A stretch of 64,000 nucleotides of DNA from Virgibacillus natechei (lineage in GTDB: Bacteria > Bacillota > Bacilli > Bacillales > Amphibacillaceae). The translations under genes were made by a program, and so were the position numbers. Shown in pieces: positions 1 through 8,430 of this stretch. Every line of letters starts with the position of its first letter. Position 1 is the stretch's first letter. Below the pieces are notes generated by a model that was given only the letters and a program-made list of their open reading frames with translations, did no database searches and was not told the DNA's origin. The stretch spans positions 1,364,001 through 1,428,000 of the forward strand of contig NZ_CP110224.1 in the NCBI RefSeq assembly GCF_026013645.1, read 5' to 3'.

Positions 1-447
1 CTAATTATTGCGGGTCTTTTAATGACTCCGTTTCTCCAAAAGAAATTTCCTCGTTTATTTGAAAAATGGAATCAGAATGGCGTACCTGGAATTCTTCTTT
101 TTACGATCATAATGATTTACTGGATGTTCCCACGTACAATGGATGAAGCGCTGACCATACAGGCTGTACAGGTATTTAAGTTTATTAGTCTACCATTTTT
201 GGCTGGCGTACCGTTGCGTGACAGTTGGAGAAAATTAGGGGGATTTGGTAAAAATGTAATTTATGTAAGTTTTAGTATTATGTTTGGTTTCATGGGAATA
301 TTGTACGTCTTTTCAGAAAGTCAGCTGTGCAATAATTATTTAATTGTTGAACAGAAAACGCTTGGTTGGGGATTTATAGCTTTGGCAGTATGTATTATCA
401 TTTATTTTATACAACTGCTTTTTATCGATGAATCGGAATATGAATAA
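1..447 (+). CDS. C-terminal part of a multi-pass membrane protein (cut by window edge)
   Basis: The reading frame is open from the first base of the window, so the gene probably begins upstream; an ATG at 22 is possible but has no ribosome site in view. The visible product is very hydrophobic, with about four membrane segments (around residues 22-40, 50-62, 80-100 and 118-135 counted from the ATG) and a short acidic tail. The loop motif SQLCNNYL precedes the last helix and is faintly like cytochrome c oxidase assembly (CtaG/DUF1404-like) membrane proteins, but I cannot assign a family. A bidirectional terminator follows at 515-540. Confidence 0.6.
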   Translation, partial: LIIAGLLMTPFLQKKFPRLFEKWNQNGVPGILLFTIIMIYWMFPRTMDEALTIQAVQVFKFISLPFLAGVPLRDSWRKLGGFGKNVIYVSFSIMFGFMGILYVFSESQLCNNYLIVEQKTLGWGFIALAVCIIIYFIQLLFIDESEYE

Positions 448-514
448 GGTGAAATTTAAGAGGCATCTGGCAATTAAGGGTGTCTCTTTGTTATTATTCG
501 TTACCATTTAAAAG

Positions 515-540
515 CAACCACTCCAATTGCGGAGTGGTTG
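515..540. terminator. Bidirectional terminator between the membrane protein gene and rocD
   Basis: Perfect 10-bp stem CAACCACTCC/GGAGTGGTTG with a 6-nt loop, A-rich on the left and T-containing tracts on both sides (CTTTTAAA read on the minus strand), between two convergent genes. Confidence 0.75.
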
Positions 541-556
541 TAAAAATTTGGTATTC

Positions 557-1753
557 TTAACCTTTTAGAACTTCTTTAATATGGCCGATTGCCCAGTCCA
601 AGTCTTCTTTTTCAATAATGAGCGGGGGAGCAAAACGAATGACACTTTCATGTGTTTCCTTACATAGTAAACCTTTTTCTTTTAATAATTCACAATATGG
701 GCGCGCTGCTTCCGTTAGCTCGACACCGATAAATAGTCCTTTTCCACGGATTTCTTTAATGATTGGATTATCAATTTTCCTCAATTCATCCATCATATAA
801 TTTCCAAGTTCCAAGGAACGGTCTGTTAAATTTTCTTCTTCAAGAACCTCAAGTGATGCCAGAGAGACAGCACAAGCAAGTGGGTTTCCTCCAAATGTTG
901 ATCCATGAGACCCTGGATTAATAACACCAAGAATAGATTTATTTGCTAAGATGCATGAAATTGGGAATACACCGCCACCTAGAGCTTTACCTAGAATGAG
1001 GATGTCAGGTGTTACATTCTCCCAGTCGTTGGCGAACATTTTTCCACTACGTCCTAGGCCTGCTTGAATCTCGTCAGCCATGTATAATACATTATTTTCT
1101 GCACAAACATCATAAGCTTCCTTCAAGAATCCTTCAGGTGGCATAACAATTCCAGCTTCACCTTGAATTGGTTCGAACAGGAAACCTGCAGTGTTTTCAT
1201 TGATTGCTCCTTTTAATGCTTCAATATCACCATAAGGGATAATTTTAATTCCAGGAAGCATTGGTCCAAAACCACGCTGATATTCAGCTTCTGATGATAA
1301 GGATACAGCTGTCATTGTTCTACCGTGAAAATTACCTTCACAGGCAATAATTTCAGCTTTATTTTCGCTCACGCCTTTTACATCATATGCCCAGCGGCGA
1401 GCTGTTTTAATGGCTGTTTCGACTGCTTCTGCACCTGTATTAACTGGTAAAGCCATTTCTTTGTTTGTTAGTTTACATATTTTTTCAAACCACGGTCCTA
1501 ACTGGTCATTATGAAAAGCCCGTGAGGTTAGTGTAACGGCATCAGCTTGATCTTTTAAAGCTTTAATTATTTTCGGATGACGGTGACCCTGGTTTACAGC
1601 TGAATAGGCGCTTAGCATATCCATATAGCGATTACCTTCTGGATCTTCTACCCATACACCCTCTGCGTTAGCTATAACAACTGGTAGTGGGTGGTAATTT
1701 CTCGCACCGTATTCCTGTGTTTGATCAATAATTGCTTGACTAGAATCCGACAT
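557..1753 (-). CDS. rocD: Ornithine aminotransferase
   Basis: PLP-dependent class-III aminotransferase that converts ornithine and 2-oxoglutarate to glutamate semialdehyde and glutamate in arginine/ornithine catabolism (cytosol). Product of 398 residues, the normal length. Landmarks: [10 protein letters not shown] near the N-terminus, NTGAEAVE at 105-112, DEIQAGLGR at 227-235 and the PLP lysine in GKALGGG (K256). The ATG at 1753 is preferred over a codon 8 residues upstream because GGAGGG lies 5 nt before it. It is monocistronic here, whereas in B. subtilis rocD sits with rocE-rocF; no RocR-type promoter was recognised. An ornithine cyclodeaminase-family gene lies far away at 60571. Confidence 0.97.
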   Translation of the reverse strand: MSDSSQAIIDQTQEYGARNYHPLPVVIANAEGVWVEDPEGNRYMDMLSAYSAVNQGHRHPKIIKALKDQADAVTLTSRAFHNDQLGPWFEKICKLTNKEMALPVNTGAEAVETAIKTARRWAYDVKGVSENKAEIIACEGNFHGRTMTAVSLSSEAEYQRGFGPMLPGIKIIPYGDIEALKGAINENTAGFLFEPIQGEAGIVMPPEGFLKEAYDVCAENNVLYMADEIQAGLGRSGKMFANDWENVTPDILILGKALGGGVFPISCILANKSILGVINPGSHGSTFGGNPLACAVSLASLEVLEEENLTDRSLELGNYMMDELRKIDNPIIKEIRGKGLFIGVELTEAARPYCELLKEKGLLCKETHESVIRFAPPLIIEKEDLDWAIGHIKEVLKG

Positions 1754-1934
1754 AATATCCCTCCGATTTAAATGCAATCCTTATTTAGTATAACAGTTTT
1801 TCAAGTTTAATACCCCCTATAAGTTCAAATAACTTTCATATGAAAATTAAATCATGGTATGATAGACAAAGTATGAAATTCCATAATGAAATACTACTAT
1901 GTTCATATTAATTTTAAAATGAGGAGGAGTACAT

Positions 1935-2303
1935 ATGAATACGCATTTGCATGTGACTTCATGGGTTCTTGCGTTTATTTTGTTTGCTGTAGCTTATGTA
2001 TTACATAAACAAGGTAAAGCTAAAGGTGCAAAGATCGTCCACATGGTCTTACGATTAATTTATTTGTTAATTTTATTTTCAGGCGTAGACTTATTGTTTA
2101 ATTACTTTACTGGCGGTGGCATGATAGGTGAAGCCGTCTTTAAAGGAATTGCAGGTATTTGGGCAGTTCTCGCCATGGAAATGATCTTAGTAAAAATGAC
2201 AAGACGTGAATCTACGAAAATTTGGTGGATTCAAGCCATAATTGCGATAGTAATCACAATAGCATTAGGTTTTGGGCGATTGCCAGGTGGGTTTTTACCT
2301 TAA
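1935..2303 (+). CDS. yisL: YisL family (DUF1516) small membrane protein
   Basis: A 122-residue integral membrane protein with four hydrophobic segments and the N-terminal THLHVTSWV signature of the YisL/UPF0344 family; function unknown in the family. GAGGAGG lies 6 nt before the ATG. It is followed at once by a strong terminator, so it appears to be a single-gene unit. Length and signature agree with B. subtilis YisL (about 118 residues). Nothing unusual. Confidence 0.9.
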   Translation: MNTHLHVTSWVLAFILFAVAYVLHKQGKAKGAKIVHMVLRLIYLLILFSGVDLLFNYFTGGGMIGEAVFKGIAGIWAVLAMEMILVKMTRRESTKIWWIQAIIAIVITIALGFGRLPGGFLP

Positions 2304-2324
2304 AAAAACCAGTGAATATGAACA

Positions 2325-2360
2325 GGGGTGCCTCCAATTAAAGAGGCATCCCTTTTCTTT
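2325..2360 (+). terminator. Terminator after yisL
   Basis: Ten-base-pair stem GGGGTGCCTC/GAGGCATCCC (2325-2334 with 2343-2352, one G-U pair) followed by TTTTCTTT. A type-A hairpin repeat starts directly after the T tract. Confidence 0.9.
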
Positions 2361-2412
2361 AGCAGCTAGGGAGGTTTAAAGCTTTCCTAGCTGCATAAGT
2401 GCGGGCTAAGGT
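2361..2412 (+). repeat. Type-A hairpin repeat, copy 1
   Basis: AGCAGCTAGGGAG (2361-2373) pairs with CTTTCCTAGCTGC (2382-2394), then CATAAGTGCGGGCTAAGG. Same layout as the other type-A copies in this window; it begins immediately after the yisL terminator T tract. Confidence 0.8.
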
Positions 2413-2518
2413 GAAATTATGAAGTATTTTCAACAATATGGGAGTTTTCATTGACTATTTTTAGGATAGGTTAATAATAGAATAAGGATGATTATAATGA
2501 TGTGGAGGAAGGTTTTAT

Positions 2519-4009
2519 ATGAAAAGAATGGCATTTATGCTTATTATTATCGGATTTTTTCTTTATAATGTGACGTCTATCGATTCATCAGCACAAGAGG
2601 ATCGACAATTAGAGGAAGAGATTATTTATAATATAGTAGTGGACCGCTTTAATAATGGCGACTTTGAGCGAAATGAACAGGTCAGAATCGATGATCCTTA
2701 TGCTTATCATGGCGGAGATTTACAAGGGATCATAAACAGGTTGGATGATATTCAGGAACTAGGCGTGACAACCATATCGCTCTCACCAATTATGGAAAAT
2801 GCCCTTGATGGATATCATGGTTACTGGATTGAAGACTTTTACAGTGTCGAGGAACAATTTGGTGAGATGGAAGATTTCCATGAATTAATAGATGAAGCAC
2901 ATAAAAGAGATATGAAGGTTGTAATGGAGTTTGTCACAAATTATGTTGGATCAAGTCATTCGATTGTTGACGACCCAGAAAGAGAGGACTGGATACAAGA
3001 GGGGAATGATGTAACAGCAGACTGGGCAGATAATGTGGCTGTATTGAATCAGGATAACCCTGAAGTAGAAGCCTTTTTAATGGATGTGGCGAGGTTTTGG
3101 ATGGAAGAAACTGATATTGATGGATTTGAACTTCATGCAGTTGATCAATCGTCCTTTAGCTTTTTAGAGAGCTTTACAGCACAAATAAAAGAAATAGATG
3201 AAAATTTTTATTTGTTGGGTGATATTTTAGATACGGATCAAGCTTCTGAACAATTAAAAGAAATTACCGAAATCGATATGATTGAAAATCAGGATCTTTT
3301 TGAGTCGATGACTGAAGTATTTGCCGAAGAAGGAAACCCTGTTTCTGCCATTTATGAAACGTGGGAAGAAAGTGGGAGTTATTCCGATTTATTGTATGTA
3401 GATAGCAAGGATACAAAGCGCTTTTCCCAGATGTTTGCAGAGAATGGCCGTAATGATTTGACGACATGGAGTTTAGCATTAACATATATGTACACAACAC
3501 CTGGTGTCCCTGTGATTTTCCAAGGATCTGAAATGCCAATGTACGGAACAGATACTGCAGAAGTACAACAACTTGTTCAATTTAACGCAGGTAGCGATGA
3601 ACTTAATGAGTTCCATTCACGTATTTCGTCCCTCAGAACTCAATTTCCTGCTTTAAAATATGGTGATTTTGAACAAGTTGGAACTAGTGGAGCCATGAGT
3701 GTGTTTAAACGAACATATGAAGATGAGGAAATCTATATAGCGATCAATAATGATACGGTATTACAGGCAGTGTCTGTTAGTGATATCGAATCAGGGACGA
3801 GACTTCGTGGTCACCTTGGGGATAACATTGTACTGGAAGAAGATAATGGTGAACATAAAATAGGTCTTGATAGAGAAACAGCAGAAGTATTTGTTGTAGA
3901 AACGGATACAGGTCTTAACTGGATGTTTATAGGTTTTATTGGTGTTGTATTCCTTTTATTCATAGGAGGGGTTATCTATTTAACACGCAAACAAAAGAGA
4001 AGCGAATAA
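2519..4009 (+). CDS. Membrane-anchored GH13 (alpha-amylase family) protein with degenerate catalytic residues
   Basis: 496 residues: hydrophobic signal segment at 1-25, GH13 barrel from about residue 35 (NIVVDRFNNGD, then AYHGGDLQGI with YHG at 62-65), C-terminal beta domain, membrane helix at about 467-488 and a basic tail, so the catalytic domain should be outside the cell. The four GH13 regions are recognisable but altered: region I reads EFVTNY (137-142) instead of DxxxNH, the nucleophile motif GFRxD reads GFELH (202-206), the acid/base Glu position reads LLGD (D235), and NHD reads SKD (296-298). Either it is a non-hydrolytic carbohydrate-binding protein or it belongs to the aberrant-triad GH13 group described in Bacillus megaterium (BmaN1, from memory). 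GGAGGAAGG precedes the ATG; the stop lies inside the terminator stem. Confidence 0.85.
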   Translation: MKRMAFMLIIIGFFLYNVTSIDSSAQEDRQLEEEIIYNIVVDRFNNGDFERNEQVRIDDPYAYHGGDLQGIINRLDDIQELGVTTISLSPIMENALDGYHGYWIEDFYSVEEQFGEMEDFHELIDEAHKRDMKVVMEFVTNYVGSSHSIVDDPEREDWIQEGNDVTADWADNVAVLNQDNPEVEAFLMDVARFWMEETDIDGFELHAVDQSSFSFLESFTAQIKEIDENFYLLGDILDTDQASEQLKEITEIDMIENQDLFESMTEVFAEEGNPVSAIYETWEESGSYSDLLYVDSKDTKRFSQMFAENGRNDLTTWSLALTYMYTTPGVPVIFQGSEMPMYGTDTAEVQQLVQFNAGSDELNEFHSRISSLRTQFPALKYGDFEQVGTSGAMSVFKRTYEDEEIYIAINNDTVLQAVSVSDIESGTRLRGHLGDNIVLEEDNGEHKIGLDRETAEVFVVETDTGLNWMFIGFIGVVFLLFIGGVIYLTRKQKRSE

Positions 4010-4024
4010 TTTCGCTTCTCTTTT
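3993..4024 (+). terminator. Terminator overlapping the end of the GH13 gene
   Basis: AAAAGAGAAGCGAA (3993-4006) pairs with TTCGCTTCTCTTTT (4011-4024); the TAA stop codon is in the loop, so the stem includes the last codons. Confidence 0.9.
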
Positions 4025-4075
4025 GTACGTTAAACGGAAACAAGCATGTACGTCATAACCCCCCACTTTCCTATA

Positions 4076-4261
4076 TCAAGCATATTCATGTGCTGATATT
4101 GCGCCTTTTTCACGTAGGCAGTGGTAGATCCTTTGGTAATAATTAATGTTAATATCACCAGTAATATATTTGTTCTGATAAAAATCCAGTAAGTCGTTTG
4201 TTGTCTTAGGTGATCGTTTTTTTTCTTGTTCGTATGCGTCCATTATTTCATTCATTAGCAT
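4076..4261 (-). CDS. Small YppF-like protein
   Basis: 61 residues, soluble and charged: MLMNEIMDAYEQEKK at the start, then NDLLDFYQNKYITGDIN. The pattern LLDF-x(3)-Y-I-x-G-(D/E)-I-(N/S)-I-x-x-Y resembles the short YppF family of Bacillaceae, function unknown. GAGGGGG lies 6 nt before the chosen ATG at 4261; a second ATG two codons later is an alternative. Convergent with the GH13 gene and tandem with degV beyond a 300-base spacer that contains a type-A repeat and otherwise nothing I recognise. Confidence 0.65.
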   Translation of the reverse strand: MLMNEIMDAYEQEKKRSPKTTNDLLDFYQNKYITGDININYYQRIYHCLREKGAISAHEYA

Positions 4262-4483
4262 GCTAATCCCCCTCAAAATAGTCTTCGTACAACCTTTTTA
4301 AGAAATATATGATAGTGCGCTCCTCATTATACCTATTATTTATTTTTAGAGGGTGGTTATGTTTGATAGACAAGGTAATTAGATGGAGAATGATGGTAGA
4401 ATGGAATAAAGTGTTTAGTTTATATCAATTAAAGGAAGCATATACATATTCCTCGCTCGTATATAGAATTGTGAATTTTTGTT

Positions 4484-4545
4484 CGCAGATAGGAAAGTAA
4501 ATGATGGATCCGCGAAGCGGAGCCATGTTGGTTTCCTATCTGCTA
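4484..4545 (-). repeat. Type-A hairpin repeat, copy 2
   Basis: CGCAGATAGGAAA (4484-4496) pairs with TTTCCTATCTGCT (4532-4544), enclosing a second hairpin GGATCCGC-gaa-GCGGAGCC (4506-4525). It lies downstream of degV and in the same orientation relative to that gene as the other copies; a T-rich GTTTTTTCC tract precedes it on the minus strand. Confidence 0.8.
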
Positions 4546-4573
4546 GGAAAAAACGTGAATCAGTATTGGTTAC

Positions 4574-5434
4574 TTATTTATTAGGTTTATTAAGGAAAAA
4601 AAGTGCGATTGTTCCAGGACCTGCATGGGCACCGATGACCGATCCTACCATTTCAATAACGACTTCCTTGGGATTGAACTTTTCTTTGATCATTTCGGCT
4701 AATTGTTCAGCTCTTTCGACGTCATCACCATGGCTAATACCAATGGTTTGATTTTGGAAGTCAGTACCTCGGTCTTGCATGATTTCAAGCATTCTAGGAA
4801 ATAGTTTTTTTGATCCTCTAACTTTTTCAAGTGGAACTAGTTTTCCATTCTCGACATGGAGGATCGGTTTGATTTTTAATAGTGTACCAACGAATGCTGC
4901 CGTTTTACTTACACGTCCGCCACGGAGCAGATATTCTAAATCATCCACGGTGAAAATATGTTCCATATGTTCTGCTTGATAGGTTGCTGCTTCGATAATT
5001 TCATCGGTGCTAGCACCATTTTTGGCTAGCTTGGCAACATGTAGAACGACTAAACCATAGCCAATGGAGGCGCATTTTGAGTCGATTACATGTAAGGGTG
5101 CATCAGGAAATTCATCTTTAACTTCAGTCTCCATTAATTTTGCCGTTTGATAGGTGCCAGATAATTCAGATGAGAAAGCTACGTATACTAATGGTTGATT
5201 TTCTTGAGCATAGGATGTAAAAATAGCTTTAAAGGTTTCTGGAGATACTTGTGATGTTTTTGTGCCTTTTCCTTCCCTCATCGCATCATAAACCGTTTTT
5301 GGATTAATATCTATTACATCTTTATATTCTTTTTCATTCAAATGAACAGTTAAAGGTACCATTTCGATGTCATATTCGTTATAATGATCCTTTGATAAAT
5401 CACTTGCAGAGTCAGCTAGAATTTTAGTATTCAT
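4574..5434 (-). CDS. DegV family fatty-acid-binding protein
   Basis: 286 residues, the usual DegV/FakB length. Landmarks: KILADSASDL at the N-terminus, TSQVSPETF, AFSSELSGTYQTA, DSKCAS and a C-terminal IGAHAGPG. Family members bind a single fatty acid and, as FakB, present it to the kinase FakA for acyl-phosphate formation. The ATG at 5434 is chosen because AGGTGA lies 5 nt upstream; the ATG 18 nt further upstream has no ribosome site. Several DegV paralogues exist per Bacillus genome, so the precise orthologue cannot be fixed. Confidence 0.92.
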   Translation of the reverse strand: MNTKILADSASDLSKDHYNEYDIEMVPLTVHLNEKEYKDVIDINPKTVYDAMREGKGTKTSQVSPETFKAIFTSYAQENQPLVYVAFSSELSGTYQTAKLMETEVKDEFPDAPLHVIDSKCASIGYGLVVLHVAKLAKNGASTDEIIEAATYQAEHMEHIFTVDDLEYLLRGGRVSKTAAFVGTLLKIKPILHVENGKLVPLEKVRGSKKLFPRMLEIMQDRGTDFQNQTIGISHGDDVERAEQLAEMIKEKFNPKEVVIEMVGSVIGAHAGPGTIALFFLNKPNK

Positions 5435-5510
5435 TTTTTCACCTACATTCATAATTTTATTCGTATTTCTTTTAGTTTAAAGCTATGGGCTAGGATAGTC
5501 AAAGTATATT

Positions 5511-5547
5511 TAATCAATTTTAATAATAGTATAAAATACTTTGATTA
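5511..5547. promoter_or_regulatory. Nested palindromes in the degV-yitT intergenic region
   Basis: TAATCAA (5511-5517) and TTGATTA (5541-5547) form an outer inverted repeat around AGTATAAAATACT (5528-5540), itself a perfect palindrome. It lies between divergent degV and yitT, about 40 nt before the yitT start, where a promoter or operator is expected. No regulator is identified. Confidence 0.35.
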
Positions 5548-5583
5548 ATTAATAATATTTACATATAGAACAAGGAGGACCCT

Positions 5584-6426
5584 ATGTTTATTTTTGAGTC
5601 AAAACGGATTGCGATTGTTATATTTGGCGCCATATTGAATGCCATGTCACTCAATTTCTTTCTAATCGGTGCTAACGTATACGCTAGTGGTTTTACAGGG
5701 GCAGCCCAGCTAACAGCTAGTGTATTTAATGATTTCTTAGGAATAGGGATTACAACAGGTATACTATTGTTTCTATTTAACGTTCCTGTACTTTTACTAG
5801 GCTGGTTCAAGGTAGGAAAAGGTTTTACTGTTTATAGTCTTATTTCTGTTCTCTTTACCACTTTAGCATTGGAGTTCATTCCAATAATTGCATTTTCAGA
5901 GGATATTATTTTAAATGCAGTTTTTGGTGGTGTACTTGCTGGTGCTGGTGTTGGACTCACCTTAAAATTAGGTGCATCAACTGGTGGTATGGATATTGTT
6001 GCCATGCTATTATCCAGAATGAAAGACAAACCAATTGGAAATTATTTTTTAATGTTAAATGCTGTTATCATAGCTTTTGCTGGGATGTTTTATGAGCCAG
6101 AAAATGCGCTTTATACATTATTAACGTTATACGTAACAACACGTGTTATCGATGCACTTCATACAAGACATGATAAACTTACTGCAATGATCGTTACACA
6201 TAAAGCAGTGGAATTGCAGCATGAAATTCATAAGACCATGGTTCGAGGTATCACCATTTTACCTGCAAAAGGTGCTTATACGAATACAGATCAAAACATG
6301 TTGTATCTTGTCATAACCCGTTATGAATTATATGACCTGGAACGTATTATTGGTGAAGTTGATCCAAAAGCTTTTACAAACATTGTTCAAACAACTGGTA
6401 TATTTGGCGTCTTTCGAAAAGATTAA
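5584..6426 (+). CDS. yitT: YitT family membrane protein (DUF161 + DUF2179)
   Basis: 280 residues with five to six membrane segments in the first 175 residues (DUF161, including LGASTGGMDIVAML) and a soluble DUF2179 domain at the C-terminus (HKTMVRGITILPAKGAYT...). Function is unknown in the family; several paralogues per genome are common. AAGGAGG lies 6 nt before the ATG. It opens the conserved yitT-yitU-yitV-yitW neighbourhood of Bacillus and ends in a terminator shared with the convergent gene at 6539. Confidence 0.93.
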   Translation: MFIFESKRIAIVIFGAILNAMSLNFFLIGANVYASGFTGAAQLTASVFNDFLGIGITTGILLFLFNVPVLLLGWFKVGKGFTVYSLISVLFTTLALEFIPIIAFSEDIILNAVFGGVLAGAGVGLTLKLGASTGGMDIVAMLLSRMKDKPIGNYFLMLNAVIIAFAGMFYEPENALYTLLTLYVTTRVIDALHTRHDKLTAMIVTHKAVELQHEIHKTMVRGITILPAKGAYTNTDQNMLYLVITRYELYDLERIIGEVDPKAFTNIVQTTGIFGVFRKD

Positions 6427-6454
6427 AAAAAGTAAGTTTAAATGAAAAAAGAAA

Positions 6455-6499
6455 GAGGCCAGACTGGATATGCTCAGCTTGGCCTCTTCTTGTTTCTTA
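6455..6499. terminator. Terminator after yitT
   Basis: GAGGCCA (6455-6461) and TGGCCTC (6480-6486) form the stem, extended by an A-rich left flank and the T-rich TTCTTGTTTCTT on the right. Confidence 0.75.
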
Positions 6500-6538
6500 T
6501 TTTATAATCAGGCAAGTTGCGAGCCTGAAGTTATGTAC

Positions 6539-6802
6539 TTAATACCCGTGCTTATCCATAACTTCTGTAACTTTAGGTGATACATTGTCCCATTCAGCGT
6601 CAAATTGCTTATTTATTGTAATGAAATTCTGGTAGCCAAAAACGTTGTCGACACCGTCAAGCTGCATCAATTCATTCATGATTTCATGCTCACTAGTGTC
6701 TCCAGGCATAACAGAAATGCTGTTTGTACCTTCGAAAATCAATTTATCAGATGTGAACTTTAATGCATTTGGATTTGGGGTAGCTTCAACATGAACTGCC
6801 AT
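6539..6802 (-). CDS. Stand-alone Nfu/NifU N-terminal domain protein
   Basis: 87 residues that consist only of the Nfu N-terminal domain: start MAVHVEATPNPNALKF, then ELMQLDGVDNVFGYQNFITI. In Nfu scaffold proteins this fold is followed by a CxxC iron-sulfur domain; none is present here, and there is no cysteine at all in the product. A role in iron-sulfur protein biogenesis is therefore only suggested by family. GAGGAGG precedes the ATG. The nearby DUF59 gene at 9330 belongs to another Fe-S assembly family. Confidence 0.85.
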   Translation of the reverse strand: MAVHVEATPNPNALKFTSDKLIFEGTNSISVMPGDTSEHEIMNELMQLDGVDNVFGYQNFITINKQFDAEWDNVSPKVTEVMDKHGY

Positions 6803-6880
6803 AATGTAAACCTCCTCATATAAGTATCATCCTTATAATATCAGAAATGCATAAAAGAAAAAAGGAATTATGTATATAAT

Positions 6881-6916
6881 TGAACTACCCTCATATTAAA
6901 GTATGAGGGTAGTTCA
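6881..6916. terminator. Hairpin downstream of the DUF3813 gene
   Basis: TGAACTACCCTCATA (6881-6895) and TATGAGGGTAGTTCA (6902-6916) form a 15-bp perfect stem. No long T tract follows on either strand, so it may be a weak terminator or another structured element. Confidence 0.5.
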
Positions 6917-6982
6917 TTTGCTTTAAGGTAAATCCTCTTCATCACAAGAATGAATTGGTAATTACTATAGCAAAAGAAAAGG

Positions 6983-7177
6983 TTAGCTTAACTGATTTTG
7001 TTGCTTCAGTTGTTGCTCCAGTTGTTGTAATTTTTGTTGTTCTTCGGGAGTTGCACCATCGTAAGCAGATTGAATTGCATTTTGAGCAGCTTGCTTATCT
7101 TGTTGGTTAGTATTTTCATTACCATTTCGAAATGCATTCACAGCGTCTTTTGCTTGTTGAAATAGGTTATTTGCCAA
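6983..7177 (-). CDS. DUF3813 family small protein
   Basis: 64 residues, hydrophilic and glutamine/asparagine-rich, start ANNLFQQAKDAVNAF after the initiator, with a C-terminal EEQQKLQQLEQQLKQQ helix likely to form a coiled coil. It matches the small DUF3813 family of Bacillaceae as I remember it; function unknown. The start is TTG directly abutting the TAG stop of the upstream 49-residue gene, and its ribosome site (GGAGG) lies inside the end of that gene, so the two are translationally coupled. Confidence 0.75.
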   Translation of the reverse strand: MANNLFQQAKDAVNAFRNGNENTNQQDKQAAQNAIQSAYDGATPEEQQKLQQLEQQLKQQNQLS

Positions 7178-7327
7178 CTAAAACCCTCCTACAGTATGAT
7201 TGTCGGCTTCCTCACGTTTTCGCTCTTTATCCGAGAAACGAGATCTGTAAGGAAATCGTTCGTCATGTTTTTTTACAGAATCAGCGCTTTGTTGACTAAA
7301 TCGTTTTGACTTACTCTGTTTTCCCAT
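7178..7327 (-). CDS. Short basic protein of unknown function (49 aa)
   Basis: A 49-residue, Lys/Ser/Arg-rich soluble peptide beginning MGKQSKSKRFSQQ and ending ADNHTVGGF. The ATG at 7327 has AAGGAGGG 7 nt upstream, which decides the start; the longer open frame upstream has no initiation site. Its last codons carry the ribosome site of the DUF3813 gene, so both probably form a two-gene unit. I do not recognise a family; small basic proteins of this type are frequent among sporulation genes, but nothing here proves that. Confidence 0.7.
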   Translation of the reverse strand: MGKQSKSKRFSQQSADSVKKHDERFPYRSRFSDKERKREEADNHTVGGF

Positions 7328-7487
7328 GATGATTCCCTCCTTGGAAAAGGCAACACAGTATGCTACATTGCAATGTGTCGTTTTCTGTACTGGAAGTTCA
7401 ACAAAAAAGTGAACGTTTATAACGTTCACAAGTAGTATGGTTTTTATCGTGTAATTTTATAGATGGTAATATACGGATTAAAACGTA

Positions 7488-8300
7488 TTATAGCTTTAAA
7501 TACTCTTTCAGAAAAATGCCGATTCCATCTTGTTCATTTGTATCTGTAACATGTTTAGCAATGGATTGTAACTCGTCAATGGCATTGCCCATGGCTACAC
7601 CAACACCGGCATATTCAATCATTTCCAGGTCATTGTCTTCATCGCCAAATGCAATAATTCTTTCTGCTGGGATATCATAGTAGTAAGCGACTTTTTGCAA
7701 TCCAACTGCTTTATTCATGCCTTTTTTTACAATTTCAATGATGTTCCATGGTGCGCCCCATTTTCGGTGTTCGATAAGTTCAGCGTGGTAATCATTCAGA
7801 TGCCTTCTTAACTGATGGATGTGATCCTCTTTTGGATGAATGAGTAAAGAAGTAGGATCTTCCTGTAAATTATGTTTTATATTGCCAATTGTAAACGGTG
7901 GATCATTTTGGGTTTCTTGAAAGATCTGAATAATTTTTTCATCGTATTGATCGAGATAAACATCATCCATTACTTCTGCCAACATGTTATGAACATTCAA
8001 GTCGAAACAAGCATCAATAATCTTGTGCGCGGTGCGCATAGGCATTGGATTATGAAGGGCATCCCATTTTTGATCGGTCGGGTGATGGAGTAGCGCCCCG
8101 TTAAAATTAACCATTGGTGTATTAAGCCCAAGATTATGGTAATAATTAATGCTGGCGCGATGTGGTCTTCCAGTTGCTATAACAATAATATGTCCTTCTT
8201 CCGCAGCTTTTAGTACGATTTGTTTTGTATAAGAACTAATCTCTTTATTATCTGTTAAAAGCGTTCCATCTAGATCTAATGCAATTAAATGTTTTTTCAT
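7488..8300 (-). CDS. yitU: Cof-type HAD-superfamily phosphatase YitU
   Basis: 270 residues, HAD type IIB (Cof). Motif I is LDLDGTLL with D9 as nucleophile and D11 as acid/base; motif II is IATGRP; a conserved lysine lies in KGMNKAVGL; motif IV is FGDEDNDLEM. B. subtilis YitU is one of the HAD phosphatases reported to dephosphorylate the riboflavin precursor or sugar phosphates; the exact substrate is uncertain. GAGGTGA lies 6 nt before the ATG at 8300, deciding it over an upstream in-frame codon. It is divergent from yitV with a 130-bp spacer. Confidence 0.92.
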   Translation of the reverse strand: MKKHLIALDLDGTLLTDNKEISSYTKQIVLKAAEEGHIIVIATGRPHRASINYYHNLGLNTPMVNFNGALLHHPTDQKWDALHNPMPMRTAHKIIDACFDLNVHNMLAEVMDDVYLDQYDEKIIQIFQETQNDPPFTIGNIKHNLQEDPTSLLIHPKEDHIHQLRRHLNDYHAELIEHRKWGAPWNIIEIVKKGMNKAVGLQKVAYYYDIPAERIIAFGDEDNDLEMIEYAGVGVAMGNAIDELQSIAKHVTDTNEQDGIGIFLKEYLKL

Positions 8301-8430
8301 TAAATTCACCTCGTATCTCAACAGTTTATAAGGGAAGTTCAGATATGTAAAGCAATGTATCAATTGACAGCTTGTTCATGAACGAAATAAAATAGATATA
8401 TAAAATAACTGATAATTAGGGGACATAAAA

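Noticed and set aside
4309..4751. Plus-strand frames at 4309 and 4479
   Set aside because: The first has no ribosome site, the second runs over a type-A repeat and antisense to degV.
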